Positions 10,120 to 17,912 of a stretch of DNA of 51,837 nt are shown in pieces (the stretch's first letter is position 1; each line of letters opens with the position of its first letter). The notes below the pieces were generated by a model. The model made no database searches and was not told the origin of the DNA. It saw nothing but the letters and a program-made list of their open reading frames with translations. The position numbers were made by a program, and so were the translations under genes. The stretch lies in contig JAFDZY010000075.1 in NCBI GenBank assembly GCA_018266685.1, positions 1 to 51,837 of the forward strand, given 5' to 3'. Source of the stretch: Bacteroidota bacterium (GTDB lineage Bacteria > Bacteroidota > Bacteroidia > Flavobacteriales_F > PHOS-HE28).

Positions 10120-10851
10120 TTAGGCCAACTTTCGCAATCGGACAACGCCCAAGAGGTCCAGCAGTTTGATCACCGGCCACGTGGGGTCGAACTCCCACCA
10201 CTTGGTGCCGAAGTTGGCGCGCGCCGCGTGCGTGTGGTGGTTGTTGTGCAGGCCCTCGCCCATCATGATCACGTCCAGCGGCATTAAATTCTTGCTCGTG
10301 TTATCCGTGGGGTAGTTCACGTAGCCGTACTTGTGCGCGTACCAGTTGATGATCATGCCGTGCAGCGGGCCCATCACAAACTGCAAGGGGAGGAGCAACC
10401 ACTGCCACCAGGCGGTGGCGAAGGCGAAATAGAACGCCGTGTACAGCAGGCCCCATGCAATGCGCGAGATCCAGCTTTCGCCGATCACTTCCATCATCTT
10501 CCAGTGGGGAAGGTCCCGGGTGAAGCGTTCTTCCGGCTGCTTGGTGCCGTACAACAGGCCGTTGTACCAACCGGCCGTCTTCCACATCATCTTGAAGGGA
10601 TTCTCGTCGAACTTGGGCGAGTGCGGGTCCTGCTCAGTATCCGCATACACATGGTGCGCGCGGTGCATCATGCCGTACACGGCGGGGTTGAGGTAGCTGC
10701 TGCCTTGCGCCAGCCAGGTGAACACGTGGAACGCCTTCTCCCAGAACGGGCTCATGGTGAACATACGGTGCGCCGCATACCGATGCAGGTAGAAGGTCTG
10801 CACGAAGAGGGAGAGGTACCAATGCGCAATGAAGAAGAGCACGATGATCAT
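10120..10851 (-). CDS. Membrane fatty-acid (acyl-CoA/acyl-lipid) desaturase
   Basis: 243 residues from the ATG at 10851. The three histidine boxes that bind the di-iron centre are all present: HRYAAH near residue 22, HRAHH near 60 and HNNHH near 215. Four hydrophobic segments fit the usual topology with both termini in the cytoplasm. The family puts a cis double bond, usually delta-9, into acyl chains using oxygen, which adjusts membrane fluidity. The gene lies between dnaJ and the TDT transporter. A perfect -7 element (TAACTTTG) sits only six bases before the ATG, suggesting a leaderless transcript of its own. Confidence 0.9.
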   Translation of the reverse strand: MIIVLFFIAHWYLSLFVQTFYLHRYAAHRMFTMSPFWEKAFHVFTWLAQGSSYLNPAVYGMMHRAHHVYADTEQDPHSPKFDENPFKMMWKTAGWYNGLLYGTKQPEERFTRDLPHWKMMEVIGESWISRIAWGLLYTAFYFAFATAWWQWLLLPLQFVMGPLHGMIINWYAHKYGYVNYPTDNTSKNLMPLDVIMMGEGLHNNHHTHAARANFGTKWWEFDPTWPVIKLLDLLGVVRLRKLA

Positions 10852-10857
10852 GGCGTG

Positions 10858-10865
10858 CAAAGTTA
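10858..10865 (-). promoter_or_regulatory. -7 element of the desaturase promoter
   Basis: TAACTTTG on the minus strand matches the Bacteroidota -7 consensus TAnnTTTG exactly. Only six bases separate it from the ATG at 10851, so transcription would begin at or next to the start codon. No TTG is found 19 bases upstream, so the -33 part is weak. Confidence 0.45.
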
Positions 10866-10912
10866 CCGGGTGATGCACTGTGCCGACCGCGCGGGACAAT
10901 CGCGCCGCACGG

Positions 10913-12040
10913 TCAATTGGCGAACATCTCGCGCACCCGCTCAAAGAATCCCTTGTCCTTATTGGTGGGCTTGGGCTGCATACCGGGGCTGTCGCGGAGT
11001 TTTTCGAAGATCTTCTTCTCGTCCTTGCTCAGGTCTGTGGGCGTCCACACCATCACATGCACAAAGAGGTCGCCCAATCCATGGCGGTTTACGCTGGGAA
11101 GGCCCTTGTTCTTCAGCCGCAACACGTGGTTGCACTGGGTTCCCGGCTCAATTTTCACCTTGGCCTTGCCGCTTACCAACGGCACTTCAATGCTCGCGCC
11201 CAAGGCCGCGTCCACCATGGTGATGAAGGCTTCGTAGTGCAGGTTGTTCCCGTCGCGCTTCAGTTCCGCGTGGTCTTCCTCCTCGATCACCACCAGCAGG
11301 TCGCCGGGAATGCCGCCTGCGGGTGCTTCATTTCCGAGCCCGCTCAGGTTTAGCTGCATGCCTTCTTCCACGCCTGCCGGTATTTTCACCGTCACCACGC
11401 TTTCCTCCCGGACCAAGCCGTTGGGGTCGCTGCCCGGGGCGCGTTTGCTTACGGTTTGGCCGATGCCGCCGCAGGTGGGGCAGGTGGTCACCGTTTGCAT
11501 CTGGCCCAGGAAGGTGCTTTGCACGCGGTGTACCTGGCCGGCACCCTTGCAGGTGTGGCAGGTGCTGTATTCGGTGCCTTTGCCGCGCACCAGCTTTTGC
11601 AGCTTTAGTTGCTTCTCCACGCCTTCGGCGATCTCGCTGAGCGAGAGCTTGAGCCGGACGCGCAGGTTGCTGCCCTTCACAGTGCGGCGCTGGTGGCCTC
11701 CGCTGCCAAAACCACTGAAGCCGCCTCCCGCAAAGGCCCCACCGAAGATGTCGCCGAACTGGGAGAAGATGTCCTCCATGTTCATGCCGCCACCACCGCC
11801 GTGGAAACCGCCACCACCGGCCCCGGCATGGCCGAAGCGGTCATACCGTGCCTTTTTTTCCGGGTCGCCAAGGATCTCGTACGCGTTCGCCGCTTCCTTG
11901 AAGTGCTCTTCTGCGGCGTGGTTCCCCGGGTTCTTGTCGGGGTGGTACTTGATGGCCATTTTGCGGTAGGCCTTCTTGATCTCCTCCGCGCTGGCGTTAC
12001 GGCTTACGCCCAACACCTCATACGGGTCTCGCTTGCTCAT
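10913..12040 (-). CDS. dnaJ: Chaperone DnaJ lacking zinc site I
   Basis: 375 residues. An N-terminal J domain carries the HPD motif (YHPDKNPGN, 33-40) that stimulates DnaK, then a Gly/Phe-rich linker (about 70-115), a cysteine-rich region, and two substrate-binding C-terminal domains. The cysteine-rich region keeps only two of the usual four CxxCxGxG motifs: CHTCKGAG (161-168) and CPTCGGIG (187-194). By position these are motifs 2 and 3, which form zinc site II; motifs 1 and 4, which form zinc site I, are replaced by other sequence without a frameshift. The gene follows grpE by 36 bases and is probably co-transcribed with it; dnaK is not in the window. Confidence 0.95.
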   Translation of the reverse strand: MSKRDPYEVLGVSRNASAEEIKKAYRKMAIKYHPDKNPGNHAAEEHFKEAANAYEILGDPEKKARYDRFGHAGAGGGGFHGGGGGMNMEDIFSQFGDIFGGAFAGGGFSGFGSGGHQRRTVKGSNLRVRLKLSLSEIAEGVEKQLKLQKLVRGKGTEYSTCHTCKGAGQVHRVQSTFLGQMQTVTTCPTCGGIGQTVSKRAPGSDPNGLVREESVVTVKIPAGVEEGMQLNLSGLGNEAPAGGIPGDLLVVIEEEDHAELKRDGNNLHYEAFITMVDAALGASIEVPLVSGKAKVKIEPGTQCNHVLRLKNKGLPSVNRHGLGDLFVHVMVWTPTDLSKDEKKIFEKLRDSPGMQPKPTNKDKGFFERVREMFAN

Positions 12041-12076
12041 GGCCGATATGCTTCCCTGGTTGTTGGCGGAATGATC

Positions 12077-12676
12077 TTATTGGCCAACCACCACTTTGGC
12101 GTAGCGCAGTACTTTGTCGTTCAGCAGGTACCCCGTCTCCACTACGTCAAGCACCTTCCCCTTCTGGTCTGGTGAGGATGCGGGCACCTGGCTGATCGCT
12201 TCCTGCAGGTCCGGGTCGAACGGTTGGCCTTTGCATTCCATGGGTTTCACGCCCTGTCCTTGCAGAATGGAGCTCAACTTCTGTTGGATCAACACAAATC
12301 CCTGTTTTACAGACTCGATGTCGCCTGCCTCCGCATTGTGCGCAATGGCTCGTTCCATGTCGTCCAGTATGGGAAGCACGCTCTTGATCGTGTCTGCCCC
12401 CGCGCTCATCAGTAGCTCCATGCGCTCCTTGGCGGTGCGCTTGCGGAAGTTGTCAAACTCCGCATGCAGCCTGACGAACTTGTCATGCATCGCCGCATGT
12501 TCCGCCTTTTGGGCATCCAGTTCGGCACGCAGGCGTTCCGCTTCGTCCACAGGTTCCGTCACTCCCGTATTCTCAGCTTCTTCGCCAACCGCCTCGTTGC
12601 GGGGATGCCCAAGTTGCGGTTCGGTGGTATCTTGGCGCATATCGTTACGCGGTTCGGCCTCGGATTGCTGGCGCAT
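12077..12676 (-). CDS. grpE: Nucleotide exchange factor GrpE
   Basis: About 199 residues if the start is the ATG at 12676. In-frame ATGs at 12709 and 12640 are alternatives, and the acidic N-terminus does not decide between them. A long coiled-coil with heptad leucines (EAERLRAELDAQKAEHAAMHDKF) is followed by the family signature FDNFRKRTAKE and a small C-terminal beta domain ending VLRYAKVVVG. GrpE dimers release ADP from DnaK. The order grpE-dnaJ with a 36-base gap fits one heat-shock operon. No CIRCE-like inverted repeat was seen upstream. Confidence 0.92.
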   Translation of the reverse strand: MRQQSEAEPRNDMRQDTTEPQLGHPRNEAVGEEAENTGVTEPVDEAERLRAELDAQKAEHAAMHDKFVRLHAEFDNFRKRTAKERMELLMSAGADTIKSVLPILDDMERAIAHNAEAGDIESVKQGFVLIQQKLSSILQGQGVKPMECKGQPFDPDLQEAISQVPASSPDQKGKVLDVVETGYLLNDKVLRYAKVVVGQ

Positions 12677-12832
12677 GGGCTTTCGGGGTCTTTGGAATGG
12701 ATTCCGCATGGGGCAAGTACAGTGCCGATGCCCGAAGGACGGACAATGCGGCGCGAAGATGGGACAGATCGACAGGACCGCCAACGGTCCCGGACAAATG
12801 CGCAGGCGGCCTGGATCAGGCAGTGCAGCCGC

Positions 12833-13396
12833 TCAGAAACTCTTCACGAAGGGATCCAAGGCTTGGTCCAATTGCGGCCCGCGCAGGTTCTTGGCGATGA
12901 TCACCCCGTTGGGGTCGATCAGGAAGTTCATGGGGATGGAGTTCACCCCGTAGATACGCGCACCGGCGGAACTCCATGCACCCAGGTCGCTGACATGGTT
13001 GGGCCAAGCCAACTTGTCCTGGGCAATGGCCGTTTTCCATGCCGTCCGGCTCTTGTCCAAGCTCACGCTGTATATGGTGAAGCCCTTTCCGTTCTTGAAC
13101 TTGGCCTTGCTGTACTTCTCGTAGGCGCGCACCACGTTCGGGTTTTCGCGCCGACAGGGGCCGCACCAGCTGGCCCAGAAATCAATCAGCACGTACTGGC
13201 CACGCAGCGAGGACAATTTGATCACTTTGGTGCTGTCCGGATTGTAGTAGGCCAGTTCCGGTGCCGTATCGCCAATGGCCGTGCCGTTCTTTTCCGAGGG
13301 CGCACCGCTGCGTGCGGTAAAACCGTAAACGGCGAGCAACGCTACGCCGGCAGCAAGAAGAATGCGGGTTTTGTTCATCAGGGATCGGGCGTTCAT
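12833..13396 (-). CDS. TlpA-like thioredoxin-fold protein (CGPC)
   Basis: 187 residues with an N-terminal membrane anchor or signal (NKTRILLAAGVALLAVYGF); a start at the ATG 13378 would also fit. The AhpC/TSA-Redoxin fold has the motif FWASWCGPCRREN and the cis-proline loop near NSIPMNFLID. Such proteins act in the periplasm as disulfide reductases, for instance in cytochrome c maturation. It is clearly paralogous to the next gene upstream: both share the SVSLD, AIAQD.L.WP.HVS and LDQAL segments. Confidence 0.88.
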   Translation of the reverse strand: MNARSLMNKTRILLAAGVALLAVYGFTARSGAPSEKNGTAIGDTAPELAYYNPDSTKVIKLSSLRGQYVLIDFWASWCGPCRRENPNVVRAYEKYSKAKFKNGKGFTIYSVSLDKSRTAWKTAIAQDKLAWPNHVSDLGAWSSAGARIYGVNSIPMNFLIDPNGVIIAKNLRGPQLDQALDPFVKSF

Positions 13397-13459
13397 GGTG
13401 CTAATTTAAGAAGATGCCTGCCGGATTAACCAGAATCATGCCGGGATCGGGCACCAAGC

Positions 13460-14083
13460 TCAGTTTGCTTTCTTCCGCTTCGCTTTGCGCGCTTCCTTTT
13501 CCTGCTGCTTCCGGTCCTTGGCCAGTTGCTTTTCCTTCGCGGCAATCTTGGCGGGATCGTGCTCCAGCAGGCTGTTCAGGGCCTGGTCCAGGTCATCGCC
13601 GTGCAGGTCCGTGCCGATCACCTTGCCTTGTGCGTCGATCAGCACGTTTGTGGGGATGAAGCGCACCTGGTAGGTGTTGGCGGCGGTGTTCACCCCGCTT
13701 TCCACCGCGCTTACATGCCAGGGCCAGTCCAGTTGGTCCTGGGCAATGGCCTTGGTCCATGCATCCTTTCCGCCTTGCCGGTCCAGGCTCACGCTGAAGA
13801 TGCGGAAGCCGGTTGCATTGGCAAAAATGGTGTCCTTGTAGGTGTGGTAGGTGGCGCGCACATGCGGGTTGTCCATGCGGCAAGGGCGGCACCAACTGGC
13901 CCAAAAGTCCAGCAGCACAATGTTTCCCCGCAGCGACGACAAGCGCAGTGTATCCCCTTGCGGGTTGGCCATGGCCACTTCGGGTGCTACGTCACCCACG
14001 GCCACACCGTCCAACCGCTGCTGGGCGGAAGTTTGGGTGGCGCAGAGCGCGAATGCAAGGCAAAGGGTAGCGGTTGTTTTCAT
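13460..14083 (-). CDS. TlpA-like thioredoxin-fold protein (CRPC) with basic tail
   Basis: 207 residues from the ATG at 14083, with the signal peptide MKTTATLCLAFALCATQTSA. The open frame extends upstream through a CT-rich repeat that is not credible as coding. The redox motif is FWASWCRPCRMDN, so the dipeptide between the cysteines is RP rather than GP, which usually shifts the redox potential. A cis-proline loop (RFIPTNVLID) is present. The last ~30 residues are a charged K/E/R/Q-rich helix absent from the paralog at 12833-13396, from which it is separated by 63 bases. The two probably arose by tandem duplication. Confidence 0.87.
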   Translation of the reverse strand: MKTTATLCLAFALCATQTSAQQRLDGVAVGDVAPEVAMANPQGDTLRLSSLRGNIVLLDFWASWCRPCRMDNPHVRATYHTYKDTIFANATGFRIFSVSLDRQGGKDAWTKAIAQDQLDWPWHVSAVESGVNTAANTYQVRFIPTNVLIDAQGKVIGTDLHGDDLDQALNSLLEHDPAKIAAKEKQLAKDRKQQEKEARKAKRKKAN

Positions 14084-14154
14084 ATTGCGAAGATTGCTTG
14101 GGGCCGTGGATCTTGGACCCGGTATCAGCACATTTTGGCAAAAGAGTTCCTCCC

Positions 14155-14214
14155 TGTACTCCTTCTTCTCTTCTTCTCTTCCTCTCTTCTTCTCTTCCTC
14201 TCTTCCTCTCTTCA
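14155..14214. repeat. CT-rich simple-sequence tract
   Basis: About 55 bases built of tcttcttctc and tcttcctc variants (plus strand), so the minus-strand transcript would carry a GA-rich tract about 70-130 bases before the ATG at 14083. Such tracts can change length by slippage. A regulatory role is only inferred. Confidence 0.7.
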
Positions 14215-14281
14215 GTTCGCCCAGAACAAAGCGGAAGGGCACCTGTTCGCTGTTTGCACTTCCAGTCGGGCCTCGCAAATT

Positions 14282-15589
14282 TCAGGGTAACCGTTCGATG
14301 CGTGCCCCCAATGCGTTGATGCGTTCGGCGATGCGCTGGTAGCCGCGGTCCACTTGCTCAATGTTGTCAATGGTACTGGTGCCTTCCGCGCTGAGCGCTG
14401 CGATGAGCAGTGAAACGCCTGCCCGGATGTCAGGACTGGTCATGCGGATGGCGCGCAGCGGCTTTTCGAAGTTCTTGCCGATTACCAGCGCCCGGTGCGG
14501 GTCGCAGAGCGTGATCTGTGCGCCCATCTCGATCAGTTTGTCCGTGAAAAACAGGCGGCTCTCGAACATCTTCTGGTGGATCAGCACGTGGCCGCGTGCC
14601 TGCGTGGCCGTCACCAGCACGATGCTCAGCAGGTCCGGGGTGAAGCCGGGCCACGGGTGGTCGCTGATCACGCGGTTGCTGCCGTCCATGAATGGCTCAA
14701 TGGCGTAATGTTCCTGGGCGGGCACATGGATGTCGTCACCGCGGCGTTCCACAAGGATGCCGAGCTTTCGGAACACCTCCGGGATCACGCCGAGCTGGTC
14801 GTAGGCGGTGTCCTTGATGGTGATGTTGCTGCGCGTCATGGCGGCCAGGCCGATGAAGGAGCCGATCTCGATCATGTCCGGCAGCATGCGGTGTTCGGTG
14901 CCGCCCAGTTCCTTCACGCCATCAATGTGGAGCAGGTTGCTGCCGATGCCCTGGATCTTGGCCCCCATGCGCACCAGCATGTTGCAGAGCTGCTGCAAGT
15001 AAGGTTCGCAGGCGGCATTGAAGATGGTGGTGCGTCCTTCGGCAAGCGTGGCGGCCATCACCAGGTTGGCAGTGCCGGTCACGCTGGCTTCGTCCAACAG
15101 CATGTAGCAGCCCTTGAGCCGCTTGGCTTCCGCACGGTAGAACGAGTCGTTCTCATCGTACTTGATGGTAGCCCCAAGCCGCTCAAATCCGGTAAAATGG
15201 GTGTCCATCCTGCGGCGCCCGATCTTGTCACCTCCAGGGCTGGGTATGTAGCCCCGCCCAAAGCGTGTAAGCGCGGGGCCCGCCACCATCACACTGCCGC
15301 GCAGGCCACCGCCCAATCGCTTGTATTCAGGGTCCAGGAAAAACTCCAGGTTCACCGTTTTGGCCTGGAAGCGGAACGAGCCGTCACCGAGTTTCTCCAC
15401 CTCCACGCCCATGGCGCGCAGCAGGTCGATCAGCTTGTTCACGTCCACGATGTCCGGAACGTTGTGGATCGTTACCGGTTCGCTGGTGAGCAGCACCGCA
15501 CAAAGTATTTGCAGGGCTTCGTTCTTGGCTCCCTGCGGAACCAGTTCGCCCTTCAACCGGTGGCCTCCCTCAATTTTGAAACTTCCCAT
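14282..15589 (-). CDS. murA: UDP-N-acetylglucosamine 1-carboxyvinyltransferase, Cys-to-Asp type
   Basis: 435 residues, the usual MurA length, starting at the ATG 15589 (MGSFKIEGGHRLKG). It transfers enolpyruvate from phosphoenolpyruvate to UDP-GlcNAc, the first committed step of peptidoglycan synthesis. The conserved Lys22 (GAKNEAL) is present. The mobile active-site loop reads SPGGDKIGRRRMD, with Asp121 (codon 15227-15229) where most bacteria have the cysteine that fosfomycin alkylates. Asp forms are known to be active and fosfomycin-insensitive in other phyla. The gene follows the DUF4290 gene, a common Bacteroidota arrangement. Confidence 0.96.
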   Translation of the reverse strand: MGSFKIEGGHRLKGELVPQGAKNEALQILCAVLLTSEPVTIHNVPDIVDVNKLIDLLRAMGVEVEKLGDGSFRFQAKTVNLEFFLDPEYKRLGGGLRGSVMVAGPALTRFGRGYIPSPGGDKIGRRRMDTHFTGFERLGATIKYDENDSFYRAEAKRLKGCYMLLDEASVTGTANLVMAATLAEGRTTIFNAACEPYLQQLCNMLVRMGAKIQGIGSNLLHIDGVKELGGTEHRMLPDMIEIGSFIGLAAMTRSNITIKDTAYDQLGVIPEVFRKLGILVERRGDDIHVPAQEHYAIEPFMDGSNRVISDHPWPGFTPDLLSIVLVTATQARGHVLIHQKMFESRLFFTDKLIEMGAQITLCDPHRALVIGKNFEKPLRAIRMTSPDIRAGVSLLIAALSAEGTSTIDNIEQVDRGYQRIAERINALGARIERLP

Positions 15590-15720
15590 GTTGCGAAGCA
15601 ACAACGGGAACGGATAGGCCCTAAGCGGAAACCCTGCAGGCTTTCAACAACGCAATGTAAAGGGAAGGATGGCCGCGCGGTTTTTACCGGCACGTTGAGC
15701 TTCAATATGCCCCATTCAAT

Positions 15721-15744
15721 CATCTGATCATCTGATCGTCTGAT
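15721..15744. repeat. 8-bp tandem repeat, three copies
   Basis: CATCTGAT, CATCTGAT, CGTCTGAT in tandem, with the last base touching the stop codon of the DUF4290 gene (minus strand, 15744-15746). It lies in the 154-base gap between that gene and murA. No function is evident. Confidence 0.75.
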
Positions 15745-16424
15745 CAATACCGGTTCTTCTTCCGGTTCCTGTGTCTCTTCTTTCCTCCGCCTCCGCCATT
15801 GTTGTTGTTGTGGCGTTTGCGGCCGGTTTCCACGGCGTTGCGCGGGCCGTTGCGCTGGGTTTGGAGCAGCGCTTCAGTGCTCGTCAATTGCTGGTCCTGC
15901 GCCAGTTTCAACTTTCCCTTGGAGAGTTCAGCGAGATCTTTCAGGATTGCTCCGTCACCCACGCTATCGCGGTTCCAGGTGAGGAACTGCTTTTTCATCT
16001 GGTTGGCAATGGCCAGGGTGAAGGCGGCTTTTTCCGCGCCCTCGGGCTTGGCGATGCATTCCGCGATCATGCGCTCCACCAATTGGCCATAATGGCCATA
16101 GCGGATCACCGTTTTGGGGTAGGCCACCGGCTTGGGCTTCACGGCGCGTTCCTCTGCGCTGGGCGGCGGATAGGGCCCGTCCACATCGAGCTTGTAGCCG
16201 GCCATCACGTGTACATGGTCCCAAAAGGTGTGGTCGCTGTTCTCGTTGCTGCGCAACTGCGGGTTCAGCTTGCCGATGGTGTACACCACGGCGCGGGCCA
16301 TTTTGGTCCGCTTTTCACGGTCTTCCTCCTCCAAGCACAGTTGCACCATGCGCTGCACGTAGCGGCCGTATTCGGGGATGATCAACGCTTCGCGCTGGGT
16401 ATTGTAGTCGAGGGCGACTTGCAT
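15744..16424 (-). CDS. DUF4290 family protein with basic Asn/Gly-rich tail
   Basis: 226 residues from the ATG at 16424 (MQVALDYNTQREALIIPEYGR), the usual start of this Bacteroidota-specific family. The body is helical, with conserved YGRYVQ, WDHVHVMAGY and RYGHYGQLVE segments; no catalytic motif is recognised. The C-terminus, from about residue 195, is a low-complexity tail of Arg, Lys, His, Asn and Gly that could bind nucleic acid. The family commonly lies next to murA, as here, but its function is unknown. A -7 element at 16511-16518 predicts an ~80-base leader and joint transcription with murA. Confidence 0.82.
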   Translation of the reverse strand: MQVALDYNTQREALIIPEYGRYVQRMVQLCLEEEDREKRTKMARAVVYTIGKLNPQLRSNENSDHTFWDHVHVMAGYKLDVDGPYPPPSAEERAVKPKPVAYPKTVIRYGHYGQLVERMIAECIAKPEGAEKAAFTLAIANQMKKQFLTWNRDSVGDGAILKDLAELSKGKLKLAQDQQLTSTEALLQTQRNGPRNAVETGRKRHNNNNGGGGGKKRHRNRKKNRY

Positions 16425-16510
16425 GGAGGATGTTGGTGCGGATGAAAAGCAACTGGCCGGGGAAAGGGTGCCGTTCGCACAACCGGCGGGCACCCTGTGC
16501 CCAAGGTTGG

Positions 16511-16518
16511 CAAATGTA
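16511..16518 (-). promoter_or_regulatory. -7 element for DUF4290-murA
   Basis: TACATTTG on the minus strand fits TAnnTTTG exactly and would start transcription near 16505, about 80 bases before the ATG at 16424. No TTG is present at the expected -33 distance. Confidence 0.45.
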
Positions 16519-16776
16519 GCCCATTGCGACTTTCCCGCATACATGCCGTCCTTTTGGTGTGCGCCCCGCTGTGAACAGTGGGGCCTCTGCCGGGTTATCC
16601 CATCCACTATTTTAATGAGGGAGCCTTTAAATATCCCTAACTCTTTGCGGGCAGCCACAGTTCACTCCTGGTCCTTTGCTCATTCCGGCACGAACCTAAA
16701 GCTCGGCCGACAAGGATTCGACCGATGGTTTGGTGCTGTTGAATGCCAATGTTTTGATAATCACATGGATATAGGA

Positions 16777-16806
16777 TTGCGTCGCAAATCCACCTCCATA
16801 CGTTTG
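16777..16806 (+). promoter_or_regulatory. Bacteroidota-type promoter for the T9SS cargo gene
   Basis: TTG at 16777-16779, a 19-base spacer, then TACGTTTG at 16799-16806: an exact match to TAnnTTTG with the same spacing as the rpsL promoter in this window. The transcript would start near 16812 and carry a leader of about 88 bases to the ATG at 16900. Confidence 0.65.
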
Positions 16807-16899
16807 CCGATGGTTTTGTCCCAAGCCGGGCAGAACGCAAGAAACACCCAAATACACCCTAACAGGTCCTTCAAAACCACTCTTAAAACCCATAGACCC

Positions 16900-17838
16900 A
16901 TGAAAAAGCAACTACTCTTATCTTTTGCGTTCGTCCCCGCCATGTGTATGGCCCAAGCCTTCTCGGATGATTTCGAGTCGTACACGGAGGGATCGTACAT
17001 CGCGCAGAACTCGAACGGTGTTTGGACCACATGGAGCAATGCGCCCGGCGGACCGGAAGATACCTTCGCTTCAGGTGACTTTGCCCACAGCGGTTCCATC
17101 TCGGCCGAGTTCGAAAGCACCATAACAGGTGGAGGTCCCACCGACTTTGTGCATGATTTCGGCAATTTGACCTCCGGGCATTATGAGCTCACTTTGTGGA
17201 TCATGGTCGTTGATGGGTCAGGCGGCTACTTCAACCTGTTGCATACCGGGGGCAACAATGCGGTATGGGCCTTAGGGGCCTATTTTGACGGTGATGGCAA
17301 TGGGCACGTAACGGCTGGTGCCACGGACTTTCCTTTCACCCATGTGCTGTCCGGTTGGAACGAAGCCAAGGTGGACATCAACATTGATGCTGACCTCTGT
17401 GAGTTCTTCATGAATGGAGCCTCTGTCGGCAGCTGGCAGTGGAGCTACACCGAGACCGGCATCACGGGAGGCAGCAATCAGTTGGCTTGGATGGACGTCT
17501 TCGCCTATGGTGGAACGAATTGGCTGGCCCATTTCTACATCGATGATGTCTCCTTCCAGGAAGTGGCCAGTGACGGGACCCAGGAGTTGTACCGTAACGG
17601 GGAACTGCCCGCCTGGCCCAACCCAGTCCGCGACATGCTCCAAGTGGACATGCGCGGGACGATTTCCGCCGGCGCCCATGTTGAACTGGTCGACCTTACG
17701 GGAAAAGTCCTCGCCGTGCCCGCTCGTCAAGATGGCCAAGTGCTGCACATGGACATGGGCAGCTTGATGGACGGGGTGTACTTCGTTCGTGTCATTGATG
17801 GGGCCATGCAGCGTGTAGGTCGGGTGGTGAAGCTCTGA
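16900..17838 (+). CDS. Secreted T9SS cargo protein with jelly-roll domain
   Basis: 312 residues from the ATG at 16900 (MKKQLLLSFAFVPAMCMAQA, a signal peptide). The frame is open much further upstream, but that stretch is intergenic. The body from DDFESYTEGSYIA to YIDDVSFQEV looks like a LamG/concanavalin-type beta jelly roll, often seen in carbohydrate-binding or adhesive surface proteins. The last ~75 residues (AWPNPVRDMLQVDMRG ... GVYFVRVIDG) form a clear T9SS type A sorting domain. The protein is predicted to be exported across the outer membrane; no enzyme motif is seen. It has its own promoter and is followed by a strong terminator. Confidence 0.8.
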   Translation: MKKQLLLSFAFVPAMCMAQAFSDDFESYTEGSYIAQNSNGVWTTWSNAPGGPEDTFASGDFAHSGSISAEFESTITGGGPTDFVHDFGNLTSGHYELTLWIMVVDGSGGYFNLLHTGGNNAVWALGAYFDGDGNGHVTAGATDFPFTHVLSGWNEAKVDINIDADLCEFFMNGASVGSWQWSYTETGITGGSNQLAWMDVFAYGGTNWLAHFYIDDVSFQEVASDGTQELYRNGELPAWPNPVRDMLQVDMRGTISAGAHVELVDLTGKVLAVPARQDGQVLHMDMGSLMDGVYFVRVIDGAMQRVGRVVKL

Positions 17839-17855
17839 ACCATTGCTGTTGCGAA

Positions 17856-17886
17856 AGGAAAGCCGCCTTCATGGGGCGGCTTTCCT
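17856..17886. terminator. Terminator hairpin between convergent genes
   Basis: A perfect 12-bp stem (17856-17867 with 17875-17886) and a 7-base loop, 17 bases after the T9SS gene stop. The stem ends in TTTCCT, and a T7 run follows at 17907. It can stop plus-strand transcripts; its symmetry may also serve the convergent helicase gene. Confidence 0.75.
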
Positions 17887-17912
17887 GCAATGTGCCTCCC
17901 GGGCGGTTTTTT

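Larger units (their letters stand above)
16425..16899. other. 475-bp divergent intergenic region
   Basis: No protein-coding or RNA gene is supported here. It holds a minus-strand promoter for the DUF4290-murA pair (16511-16518) and a plus-strand promoter for the T9SS cargo gene (16777-16806). GC content drops near 16610-16640 and 16750-16780 relative to the flanking genes. Confidence 0.6.

Noticed and set aside
14155-14214. CT-rich tract as a CRISPR array or coding extension of the TlpA-like gene
   Set aside because: There is no repeat-spacer pattern; as coding it would give only a charged low-complexity string before a good signal peptide.
16753-16779. TTTG at 16753 with TAGGATTG at 16772 as a promoter
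   Set aside because: The spacer is only 15 bases and the -7 has a mismatch; the promoter at 16777-16806 is clearly better.
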